Assembly (NCBI GenBank): GCA_937863995.1
Contig: CALMIK010000085.1
Span: 1 to 36,265 of the forward strand
Direction of reading: 5' to 3'
Source of the DNA: an uncultured Chelatococcus sp.
Lineage (GTDB): Bacteria > Pseudomonadota > Alphaproteobacteria > Rhizobiales > Beijerinckiaceae
DNA length: 36,265 nt
Shown: in pieces, positions 17,439 through 24,732 of the stretch
How the letters are laid out: each line of letters starts with the position of its first letter
How positions within the stretch are numbered: position 1 is the stretch's first letter
Translations under genes and position numbers: made by a program
Notes under the pieces: model-generated
What the model saw: only the letters and a program-made list of their open reading frames with translations
Told to the model about the DNA's origin: nothing
Database searches by the model: none

Positions 17439-17594
17439 AAGCGCGTCCTCCCGGTAACGCATTGAAATGCGGTCGAGTTTCGGCGGCAGGCGAACGGGAT
17501 GCTCGCCGGCGGCACGGATGAATGCGATAGGATGCGGCCCCTCTTGAAGACCGTGCGCGCCGATTCTTTGTGCGGCGCTTTTTGGATGCTAAAT

Positions 17595-17622
17595 CGTATA
17601 CGTTTCTGGCGAACGATGTCAA
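17595..17622 (-). promoter_or_regulatory. Promoter of the racemase-family/ABC operon with overlapping palindrome
   Basis: On the minus strand TTGACA (17622-17617), a perfect -35 box, is followed after 16 bp by TATACG (17600-17595); the alternative TACGAT gives an 18-bp spacer. The -10 sits inside the perfect palindrome CGTATACG (17595-17602), a shape close to FCD-GntR operators such as TTGTATACAA. The expected start site is near 17588. Repression by the divergent GntR protein is inferred. Confidence 0.65.
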
Positions 17623-17697
17623 TAGGCTGCGTTTAAGGGCGCATATTTGTCGTTTTATGTCCAAAAAGGCACGAAAAATGAGCTGATTATTGCGATA

Positions 17698-17726
17698 TTG
17701 AATGTGTCGCCGCATGTCGGTATACA
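17698..17726 (+). promoter_or_regulatory. Promoter of the GntR gene with GTATAC over the -10
   Basis: TTGAAT (17698-17703), 17 bp, then TATACA (17721-17726) forms a near-consensus promoter reading into the GntR gene. A GTATAC core (17720-17725) overlaps the -10, which predicts autoregulation. Because the -10 abuts position 17727, a TTG start codon there can be excluded. Confidence 0.62.
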
Positions 17727-17771
17727 TTGAAAAATGTCGCGGAACGCCGCGCGAATATGAGAGGTCGGATC

Positions 17772-18413
17772 GTGTCAGAATCTCCCGAAGCCAAACGCGG
17801 CGAGGTGGTTTACGAAAGCCTGAAGGAGCGCATCGTCACGCTCGAGCTCGATCCGGGAACGCCGCTTCAGGAAGCCGAGATAACCCGCCTTTACGACGCC
17901 AGCCGCACGCCCGTCAGGGAGGCGCTGGCGCGCCTGAGCCACGAGGGCTTTCTGACGCGCTGGGGACGCGGGTATCGTATACGCAGCTTCTCCCCGCTGG
18001 AGGTCAAGGAACTCTACGAGGTGCGGGAAGCGCTGGAGAAAATGGCCGTTCGGCTCGTCATAGAGAATACGACGAAATCCAAATTCGGTATTATCGAGGA
18101 ACAGCTCGCACTATACGAGACGTTCATCAAGTCCGGCGACATAAAGAAATTCAACGCGCACGCCAATAAATTCCATATGACGATCGCCGAGCTGTCGGAC
18201 AACAGAACTCTGTATGAAAGTCTCAGGCTGATTCACGAAAAAGTTCGGATCATAAGCGCCCGGTATTTGTTCAAGGCCGAAAGTATACAAAGCGCATACG
18301 ACGAGCATGCGCGCATCTACCACGCCATCCTGCGCGGGGATGTGGTGGTGGCGGAGGCCGCCATGCGCGAGCACATACAGGGCGTCATCGAATATTTTCG
18401 CACGCAGCTGTGA
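17772..18413 (+). CDS. GntR-family regulator, FCD subfamily
   Basis: The ~213-aa protein has an N-terminal winged helix (RGEVVYESLKERIVTLEL, then ASRTPVREALARLSHEGFL) and a C-terminal all-helical FCD effector domain (LYEVREALEKMAVRL, NKFHMTIAELSDN, DEHARIYHAI, AMREHI). The residue four before the first FCD His is Ala rather than the common Asp, so metal binding may be altered. I favour the GTG at 17772, which has GAGAGG seven bases upstream; the in-frame ATG at 17757 is an alternative. It is divergent from the racemase-family/ABC operon and has GTATAC motifs over both promoters. A copy of CGTATACG also lies inside the gene at 17976-17983. It probably senses a substrate of that operon. Confidence 0.9.
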   Translation: MSESPEAKRGEVVYESLKERIVTLELDPGTPLQEAEITRLYDASRTPVREALARLSHEGFLTRWGRGYRIRSFSPLEVKELYEVREALEKMAVRLVIENTTKSKFGIIEEQLALYETFIKSGDIKKFNAHANKFHMTIAELSDNRTLYESLRLIHEKVRIISARYLFKAESIQSAYDEHARIYHAILRGDVVVAEAAMREHIQGVIEYFRTQL

Positions 18414-18492
18414 TGGCGCGTGCGTATACCGTTCGATCCGGGCGGGATCGGGGCTGGCTGCCGCCCACGTTTCATCCCGCCCGGCGTTGCCG

Positions 18493-18529
18493 GATCATCT
18501 CTCTGCTTTGTTGAAGCGGAGAGATGATC
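18493..18529. terminator. Bidirectional terminator hairpin after the GntR gene
   Basis: GATCATCTCTCTGCTT and AAGCGGAGAGATGATC pair over 16 positions (one G-T wobble) around a TGTTG loop. It sits between the convergent GntR and binding-protein genes. T-tracts are weak on both sides. Confidence 0.68.
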
Positions 18530-18587
18530 GATTCCCAGCTTTTCGGGAAAGTGCCGGCCGAAAGGCGCGCCGGTCAGTTAATACCGG

Positions 18588-19829
18588 TCAGTTTACGGCG
18601 GCGTAGGGGCAGTTGCTCTCGCTCAAGGGGCGAATGATCGCTTCGGCGCTCATTTCCTGTATCGGCTTGAGGTAGTCCCACGGACCGGTCGATTCCGCCG
18701 GCGTCTTGACCTCGTAGAGGGTCATTCCCTTCATGAGGCGGCCGTCGGCGCGGACCTTGGCGCCCTTGGCGTAGAAATCGTCGACCGGCAGCTCGCGCAG
18801 CTTCTGCGAAACCTTCACCGGATCGTCGGTGCCCGCCGCCTCGACCGCGCGAAGATAAGCGAGAACGGAGCTGTAGACGCCGGCCTGCAGATGCGTGGGC
18901 GCGTTGCCGTTGCCGCGCTCCTCGCGCCAGCGCCGGGTGAACTCGCGCGAGGCGTCGTCCTGATCCCAGTAGAAGGGCACGGCGAACTGCAACCCCTGCG
19001 CTGCCTCAAGGCCGAGGCTGTGGACGTTGGTGAGGTAGAACGTGGTTGCCGCAAGCTTCTGGCCGGCCTGCGTGATGCCGAACTCGGACGCCTGCTTGAG
19101 GGTATTGGTGGTGTTGTCGCCGGCGTTGAGCACGGCGACGACCTTGGCCCCGGACCCCTGCGCCTGCACGAGGTATGAGCTGAAATCGGTGGTGTTCACG
19201 GGGTGGCGCGCCGCGCCGACGATCTTGCCGCCGGCCTGCACGACCACGCGCTCGATCTGCTCCTGCAGGGAGTGACCGAAGGAATAGTCGGCGACGATGA
19301 GAAACCACGTGTCGCCGGAAGCCTGCACCGCGGCGCGGCCGATAGCGTTGGCGATGGTGGAGGAATCGTAGTTCCAGACGAAGCCGGTCGGCGAGCAGTT
19401 CTCACCGAACAGCCTGTCGGTGACCGAGCTGACGTTGAGGACGACGGCCTTGTTCTTCGCTAGGTCCTGCACCGCCAGCGACACCGCCGAATTGCCGAAG
19501 TCGACGAGCGTGTCCACGCCGTCGACGTCTATCCATTTGCGGGCGATGTTGGCGCCGATGTCGGCCTTGTTCTGGTGGTCGCCGACGATCAACTCGATGG
19601 GCTTGCCGAGCACCGTGCCGCCGAAATCCCTGATCGCAAGCCGGGCGGAGGCTACCGAACCCGGCCCTTGCGGATCGGCGTAGGGGCCGGATTGATCGTT
19701 GAGCACGCCGACGCGCACGGCGTCTCCCGATACCTGCGCGGCTGCTGGCGCGGCGAGCGCTGCCGTGCAGACGGCGGCGGACAGGAAAACCCCGCCCAGT
19801 TTACGCGTAACGGACCCGATGCCAGACAT
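18588..19829 (-). CDS. Branched-chain-amino-acid-type ABC binding protein (no cognate permease nearby)
   Basis: The 413-aa protein has a Sec signal peptide (LGGVFLSAAVCTAALAAPAAA, cleavage before QVSGD) and a Leu/Ile/Val-binding fold: VRVGVLNDQSGPYADPQGPG, GDHQNKADIGANIARKWID and WFLIVADYSFGHSLQEQI. In alphaproteobacteria many such proteins bind aromatic or other organic acids rather than amino acids, so the ligand is open. The ATG at 19829 has GGGAGGA upstream. It is the last gene of the beta-oxidation operon, 65 bp after the acyl-CoA dehydrogenase, and no permease or ATPase accompanies it. It may share the Liv importer at 32-36 kb or another one elsewhere. Its stop codon lies in an imperfect tandem repeat (18570-18593). 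Confidence 0.9.
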   Translation of the reverse strand: MSGIGSVTRKLGGVFLSAAVCTAALAAPAAAQVSGDAVRVGVLNDQSGPYADPQGPGSVASARLAIRDFGGTVLGKPIELIVGDHQNKADIGANIARKWIDVDGVDTLVDFGNSAVSLAVQDLAKNKAVVLNVSSVTDRLFGENCSPTGFVWNYDSSTIANAIGRAAVQASGDTWFLIVADYSFGHSLQEQIERVVVQAGGKIVGAARHPVNTTDFSSYLVQAQGSGAKVVAVLNAGDNTTNTLKQASEFGITQAGQKLAATTFYLTNVHSLGLEAAQGLQFAVPFYWDQDDASREFTRRWREERGNGNAPTHLQAGVYSSVLAYLRAVEAAGTDDPVKVSQKLRELPVDDFYAKGAKVRADGRLMKGMTLYEVKTPAESTGPWDYLKPIQEMSAEAIIRPLSESNCPYAAVN

Positions 19830-19894
19830 GAAATCCTCCCTGATTTTATTGGAAATCGTTGTTTGTTGGATCGTTATTGTCTCTGGGGCGGGCG

Positions 19895-21742
19895 TCAGAA
19901 CAGATCGGCGCTCACCTCGGAGAAAAGATGCGGAGCGGTGCGCAGCGGCTTGAGCCAGGCGTCGATGCGGGGCAGTTCGCAGGCGGCGAAGTAGCGTGCG
20001 CCCGCCACCTTGCCGTCGACGAACGCCGCGGGCAGGCGCTCCCGCGTGGCGAGGGCGGCGAGCGCCTGATCGAGCCACAGCCAGCCGGCTACCAGATGGC
20101 CGAATGCCGACAGCACCGCCGTTGCGTTGTCGAGCGCGCCTGTCGCTGCCGGGTCGGCGATGATGTCGCGCGCGGTCTCCGCCGCCGCCTCGCGCGCGGC
20201 TGAGAGCGCCTGCGCGATGTCGGTGAGGTCGGGGAACGCGTCGGCGCGCGCAAGCGTGGCGTCGATGCGCGCCAGCAGCAGCGCCAGCGCCTGCCCCTTG
20301 TCGCGGATCAGCTTGCGGCCAACGAAGTCGAGGCCCTGAATGCCGGTCGTGCCCTCGTGAATGGGGTTGAGGCGGTTATCGCGGTAGAGTTGCTCGACGT
20401 CGAAATCACGCGTGTAGCCATAGCCGCCGTGGATCTGGATCGCGATGTCGCTCGCAGTGAGACCCCATTCCGAGCTCCAGGTCTTGGCGATTGGCGTGAG
20501 CAGGTCGAGAAGCTGGCGCGCCTCGGCGTCGTCCGCCGCTTCCGCCCGGTCGACGAGCTGGAAGCAGTAGAGCACCAGCGCGAGCGATCCTTCCGCGTAG
20601 GTCTTCTGGGCGAGCAACATGCGCCGCACGTCGGCGTGGGCGAGCAGGGGGACGGGGCGCGTGTCGGGGCTCGCGCCGCGCGGGCGCCCCTGGGCGCGCT
20701 CGCCCGCGTAGGCGACGCTGAGCCGGTGGCTGCGGTAGGCCAGCGCCGCCGCGCCGAGGCCCACCTGCAGGCGCGCCTCGTTCATCATCATGAACATGAT
20801 GGCGAGCCCCTGTCCGGGTTCGCCCACGAGATAGCCGACAGCGCCGGCGGCATTCCCCGGCCGGTGGCGCGCGCCCTCGCCGAAGTTCAGCAGGCAGTTG
20901 GCGGTGCCGCGATAGCCCATCTTGTGATTGAGGCCCGCGACGGCCACGTCGTTGCGCTCGCCGGCGAAGTCGCCCGGCGCGACGAGAACCTTCGGCACGG
21001 CGAAGAGGGAGATGCCGGCGGTGCCGGCGACGGGCTTGCCGTCCGGCCCGGGGATCTTGGCGAGCACGAGATGGCAGATGTTTTCGGACACATCCTGATC
21101 GCCGCCGGAGATCCACATCTTGTTGCCGAAGAGCCGGTAGCGGCGGCCGAGGCCGTCCTCGCCATCGCTGACGGCGCGGGTGGCGATATCGGCGAGCGAG
21201 GAGCCGGCTTGCGGCTCGGACAGGCACATCGTGCCGAAGTATCGCCCTTCGATGGCCGGGCGCGCGAGCGCGTCGACGAGCGCGGCGTTGCCGAAGGCGG
21301 TGAGCAGCCGCGCGTTCGCCACCGTGAGCATGGGGTAGGCGGCGGTGGCGATGTTGGCCGCCAGGAAATGCGCGAACGAGGCGGCGGCGACCGTGAGCGG
21401 CAATTGCATGCCGCCGTGCTCGTGGGCAAAACTCTGGCCGAACAGGCCGGCGTCGGCATAGGCCGCCAGCGCCGCGCCGATGTCGGGCAGGATGTGGACG
21501 CCGCTTTCGTCGAGCGTGGGCTCCACGCTGTCGGCCTTCTTGTAGTGGGTGAGGAAGTGGCGCGAGGCGACCGTCTCGCTAAGGTCGAGAAGCGCTGTCA
21601 GCATCTCGCGGCTGATGTCCGCGAAGCGCTCGATGTCGGCCAGTCGGTCTGTTTCGAGCCAGTCGAGCAGCAGGAAATCCAGGTCGATGCGGCGGATGAT
21701 CCCGGCGGGGTTCTGGGAAACGGGGGTCTGGGAAGCGGTCAT
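19895..21742 (-). CDS. Long-form acyl-CoA dehydrogenase (DmdC-like)
   Basis: The 615-aa flavoenzyme oxidises an acyl-CoA to the 2-enoyl-CoA, the first step of beta-oxidation. It is longer than classical ~380-aa dehydrogenases and carries an extra N-terminal segment and a C-terminal helical region, like 3-methylmercaptopropionyl-CoA dehydrogenase (DmdC) and related enzymes. Visible motifs: MCLSEPQAGSSL and KMWISGGDQD (FAD and substrate site), QIHGGYGYTRDFDVEQLYRD, and NPIHEGTTGIQ with catalytic base Glu463. The acyl group cannot be read from sequence. The ATG at 21742 gives MTASQTPVSQ. The gene lies 31 bp after the SDR gene in the operon. Confidence 0.93.
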   Translation of the reverse strand: MTASQTPVSQNPAGIIRRIDLDFLLLDWLETDRLADIERFADISREMLTALLDLSETVASRHFLTHYKKADSVEPTLDESGVHILPDIGAALAAYADAGLFGQSFAHEHGGMQLPLTVAAASFAHFLAANIATAAYPMLTVANARLLTAFGNAALVDALARPAIEGRYFGTMCLSEPQAGSSLADIATRAVSDGEDGLGRRYRLFGNKMWISGGDQDVSENICHLVLAKIPGPDGKPVAGTAGISLFAVPKVLVAPGDFAGERNDVAVAGLNHKMGYRGTANCLLNFGEGARHRPGNAAGAVGYLVGEPGQGLAIMFMMMNEARLQVGLGAAALAYRSHRLSVAYAGERAQGRPRGASPDTRPVPLLAHADVRRMLLAQKTYAEGSLALVLYCFQLVDRAEAADDAEARQLLDLLTPIAKTWSSEWGLTASDIAIQIHGGYGYTRDFDVEQLYRDNRLNPIHEGTTGIQGLDFVGRKLIRDKGQALALLLARIDATLARADAFPDLTDIAQALSAAREAAAETARDIIADPAATGALDNATAVLSAFGHLVAGWLWLDQALAALATRERLPAAFVDGKVAGARYFAACELPRIDAWLKPLRTAPHLFSEVSADLF

Positions 21743-21773
21743 GAGTTTCCTCCCGGTGCGAGGCTGGGCGGTG

Positions 21774-22556
21774 TCAGACGGCGGTCATGCCGCCGTCGAT
21801 GGCCAGCGTCTGGCCGGTGATGTGGGCGCTGGCGTCGGAGGCGAAGAGGAGCGCTGCGCCCTTGAGGTCGTTCGGCCCGCCGAGCGCGCCGCGCGGCGTC
21901 ACGGAGAGCAGCCGCTCGCCGTGCTTGTCGAGGGTGCCCGCCGTCATTTTCGACGGGAAGTAGCCGGGCGCGATCGCATTCACGGTGATGCCGCGCGCGC
22001 CCCATTCGGCGGCGAGCGCGCGCGTGAGCGCGATGACGGCGCCCTTCGAGGCGTTGTAGGCGGCGGTGCCTTCCATGCCGGGGAGGTTGCCGGCGAGCCC
22101 GGCCACGGAGGCGATGTTGACGATGCGGCCATACCCTTGCGGCAGCATCGCGCGGGCCGCGATCTCGCGCGTGAGGTCGAACAGCCGGTTGAGGTTGAGG
22201 TCCATCACCTTCGACCAGCCCTGCGCGGGGTAGCTCTCGGCCGGCGCGCCCCACGTCGCGCCGGCGTTGTTGACGAGGATGTCGATGCGCCCGGTGAGCG
22301 CCAGCGCCTCCGTTGCGATGCGCGCGGCCGTGTCCGGCGACGACAGGTCGGCCGCGATCGTGGTGCAGGCAATGGCGCGCGCCTCCAGGTGGCTCTTGGC
22401 CTGTTCCAGCTCGTCGGCCTTGCGCGCCGTGATGACGAGATGGGCGCCGAACTCGCCCAAAGCCTCGGCCATCTGCAGGCCGATGCCGCGCGAGCCGCCG
22501 GTGACGATGGCGACGCGGCCCTTGAGATCGAACAGGCGGTGCAGATCGTCGCTCAT
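21774..22556 (-). CDS. Short-chain dehydrogenase/reductase
   Basis: A 260-aa classical SDR, probably acting on a 3-hydroxy- or 3-oxoacyl-CoA or on an alcohol made during acid breakdown. The cofactor motif TGGSRGIG follows strand 1, NNAG marks strand 4, and the catalytic triad is Ser150 (NIASVAG), Tyr167 and Lys171 (YNASK). The C-terminal end (GQTLAIDGGMTAV) is normal. The acidic residue choosing NAD(H) is not obvious (VITARKADEL has Arg, which points to NADP(H)). The ATG at 22556 overlaps the stop of the bifunctional hydratase/dehydrogenase gene (ATGA). Since that enzyme already has a 3-hydroxyacyl-CoA dehydrogenase domain, the SDR may serve another step. Confidence 0.92.
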   Translation of the reverse strand: MSDDLHRLFDLKGRVAIVTGGSRGIGLQMAEALGEFGAHLVITARKADELEQAKSHLEARAIACTTIAADLSSPDTAARIATEALALTGRIDILVNNAGATWGAPAESYPAQGWSKVMDLNLNRLFDLTREIAARAMLPQGYGRIVNIASVAGLAGNLPGMEGTAAYNASKGAVIALTRALAAEWGARGITVNAIAPGYFPSKMTAGTLDKHGERLLSVTPRGALGGPNDLKGAALLFASDASAHITGQTLAIDGGMTAV

Positions 22557-24667
22557 GCGGTTTCTCCGTTCAGGATGGCGAAGCTGTTGCCGGAAAGGGC
22601 GGTGTCGCGCAGCAGGGCGGCGGGCTGCCATGCCCAGCCCTGATAGGCCTTGCTGAATTGCTCGATGCGGGAGAGGACATGCGCCACGCCGACGCGGTCA
22701 GCGTAGAACATCGGCCCGCCGCGAAAGCGCGGGAAGCCGTAGCCGCACACCCACACGGTGTCGATGTCGAGCGGGCGGGCGGCGATGCCGTCGGCGAGAA
22801 TGCGCGCTCCTTCGTTCACGAGGGCGAAGACGCAGCGCTCGATGATCTCGGTGTCGTCGATGGTTCGCCGCGTGAGGCCGAGGCGGCGGGATTCCGCCAC
22901 CACCAGCGCGTCGATGGCGGGATCGACCTCCGGCTTGCCGCCCTTGCCGTAGAGATAGAAGCCTGCGCCGGTCTTCTGGCCGAAGCGGCCCTGCTCGCAG
23001 ATGAGATCGGGGATGCGCGAGTAGGGACGGTCGGGCTGCTCCACCGCGCGGCGCTTGCGGATGCTCCAGCCGATGTCCTGTCCCGCGAGGTCCATGACGC
23101 GCAGCGGCCCCATGGCCATGCCCCACGCCTCCATGGCGGCGTCGATCTGCTGCGGCAGCGCGCCTTCCTCCAGCAGGAAATAGGCCTGGCGCAGATATTC
23201 CTCGAACATGCGGTTGCCGATGAAGCCGTCGCAGACGCCGGACACCACGCCCACCTTGCGGATCTGCCGGGCGAAGCCCATGGCGCGGGCGAGCGTCTGC
23301 GGCGATGTCTTGTCGCCGCGCACTACTTCCAGCAGCCGCATGATGTTGGCCGGGCTGAAGAAGTGCGTGCCCACCACCGACTGCGGCCGCCCGGTGAAGG
23401 AAGCGATGCGGTCGACGTCGAGCGTCGACGTGTTGCTGGCGAGGATGGCGTCCGGGTCCGCGAGCCGGTCGAGCGCCTCGAACACCTGCTGCTTGACGCC
23501 GATGTCCTCGAACACGGCCTCGATGACGAGATCGGCGCCGCGCACGCTCTCCAGCGTGTCGGAGAAGCCGACAAGCTCCCGCTGCGCGCGGCCGGCGTCG
23601 GCGGTGAGGCGGCCGCGCTCGACGGCGCGGGCAATGGTGCTCTCGACCGACGAACGCGAGCGCGCGATCGCGTCGGCGTTGGCGTCGATGACCGTGACCG
23701 GCAGTCCCGCCTGCGCCACCGCCAGCGCGATGCCCGTGCCCATGGTGCCCGAGCCGACGATGGCGACGGCGCGCACCGGCTCGCCCTTGAGATCGGGATC
23801 GAGCCCCGGCACGCGCGCCACCGCGCGTTCCGACAGGAAGGCGTGGCGCAGGCCGCGCGCCGGCTCGCTCACCAGCAGCCGGTCGAAGATGGCGTATTCG
23901 GTAGCGATCCCAGCGCCGAAGCCGTCTCCCGTCGCCGCATCCCCCGCGATGGCGGCCTCGATGGCCTCGAGCGCGCCGCGCACGGCGTCCCCGCGCTCAT
24001 CCGCCGGCACGCTGGCGCGCGCCTCGGCGATGGCATCGGTGGCGCCCTCCTTGACGATGGGCAGGTCGCGGACGCGCCGCCGCCCGTCCGCCGCGATCCT
24101 TTGGGCGAGGGCGATGGCGTCGGCGCGCACGTCGTCGCCCGACAGCGCGTCGACAAGGCCGATGCGCTGCGCTTCCGCCGCGCCGATGACCTTGCCGGTC
24201 GAGATCAGCCGTGCGGCGGAAGCGGCGCCGGTGAGGCGCGGCAGCCGCTGGGTGCCGCCGGCGCCGGGGATGATGCCGAGCGTGACCTCGGGCAGGCCGA
24301 GCTTCGCGTCGGGTGTCGCGATGCGGTAGTCGGTGGCGAGCGCGAGTTCGAGCCCGCCGCCGAGCGCGCCGCCCTGGATGGCGGACACCACCGGCTTCGT
24401 GAGGGCGTCGAGCGCGTCGGTGAGCCGGCGTATCGGCGCGGCGATGGCGGCGGGGTCGCTGTCGAATTCGGCGATGTCCGCGCCGGCGCTGAACATGCGC
24501 CCCTGCGCGGCCAGCACGATGGCGGAGACGGAAGGCTCCGTCTCGAAGGCGCGCAAGGCGGCTTCGATGCCCTGGGGAATACCGGCGCTGGCCGAAAGAG
24601 GGTTGAGCGGCGGGTTGGAGAAGACAATGATCCCGATCCCGTCCTGAACATGGGTTTCTACCGGCAC
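22553..24667 (-). CDS. Bifunctional enoyl-CoA hydratase / 3-hydroxyacyl-CoA dehydrogenase
   Basis: The 704-aa fusion carries out the second and third beta-oxidation steps. The N-terminal crotonase domain has the oxyanion segment FSAGADIAEF and the catalytic Glu pair region GGGLELALATDY...GLPEVTLGIIPGAGGTQRL. The NAD Rossmann domain starts VAIVGSGTMGTGIALAVAQAG and contains HFFSPANIMRLLEVV with the catalytic His; two 3HCDH C-terminal repeats follow (GDTxxR-like FIGNRMFEEYLRQAYFLLEEG). This is the FadB/FadJ and peroxisomal multifunctional layout. The start is a GTG at 24667 with GAGGAG seven bases upstream. The stop overlaps the SDR start. It is preceded by an intercistronic hairpin (24706-24732). 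Confidence 0.94.
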   Translation of the reverse strand: MPVETHVQDGIGIIVFSNPPLNPLSASAGIPQGIEAALRAFETEPSVSAIVLAAQGRMFSAGADIAEFDSDPAAIAAPIRRLTDALDALTKPVVSAIQGGALGGGLELALATDYRIATPDAKLGLPEVTLGIIPGAGGTQRLPRLTGAASAARLISTGKVIGAAEAQRIGLVDALSGDDVRADAIALAQRIAADGRRRVRDLPIVKEGATDAIAEARASVPADERGDAVRGALEAIEAAIAGDAATGDGFGAGIATEYAIFDRLLVSEPARGLRHAFLSERAVARVPGLDPDLKGEPVRAVAIVGSGTMGTGIALAVAQAGLPVTVIDANADAIARSRSSVESTIARAVERGRLTADAGRAQRELVGFSDTLESVRGADLVIEAVFEDIGVKQQVFEALDRLADPDAILASNTSTLDVDRIASFTGRPQSVVGTHFFSPANIMRLLEVVRGDKTSPQTLARAMGFARQIRKVGVVSGVCDGFIGNRMFEEYLRQAYFLLEEGALPQQIDAAMEAWGMAMGPLRVMDLAGQDIGWSIRKRRAVEQPDRPYSRIPDLICEQGRFGQKTGAGFYLYGKGGKPEVDPAIDALVVAESRRLGLTRRTIDDTEIIERCVFALVNEGARILADGIAARPLDIDTVWVCGYGFPRFRGGPMFYADRVGVAHVLSRIEQFSKAYQGWAWQPAALLRDTALSGNSFAILNGETA

Positions 24668-24705
24668 GATGTTCTCCTCCAGCCATTGTTGTGTGGGAGC
24701 GGGTT

Positions 24706-24732
24706 ACGCAAAGGGCCGCCCCGTTTTTGCGT
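24706..24732 (-). other. Intercistronic hairpin between ligase and hydratase/dehydrogenase genes
   Basis: ACGCAAA (24706-24712) and TTTGCGT (24726-24732) are inverted arms around a GC-rich centre, overlapping the ligase stop. It could be a partial terminator or an mRNA-processing or stabilising element; the genes on each side share a strand, so complete termination is unlikely. Confidence 0.35.

Larger units (their letters stand above)
17439..17771. other. AT-rich divergent control region between the operon and the GntR gene
   Basis: This 333-bp gap is markedly richer in A+T than its surroundings. It holds two readable promoters facing away from each other and two GTATAC-centred motifs (17595-17602 and 17720-17725, centres about 124 bp apart), each covering a -10 box. 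Downstream of the minus-strand promoter is a leader of about 150 nt with no recognised structure. No gene is visible in the gap. Confidence 0.6.

Noticed and set aside
17727..17771. A TTG start for the GntR protein at 17727
   Set aside because: The -10 box of its promoter ends at 17726, so 17727 would lie upstream of the transcript start. The GTG at 17772 has a good ribosome-binding site.
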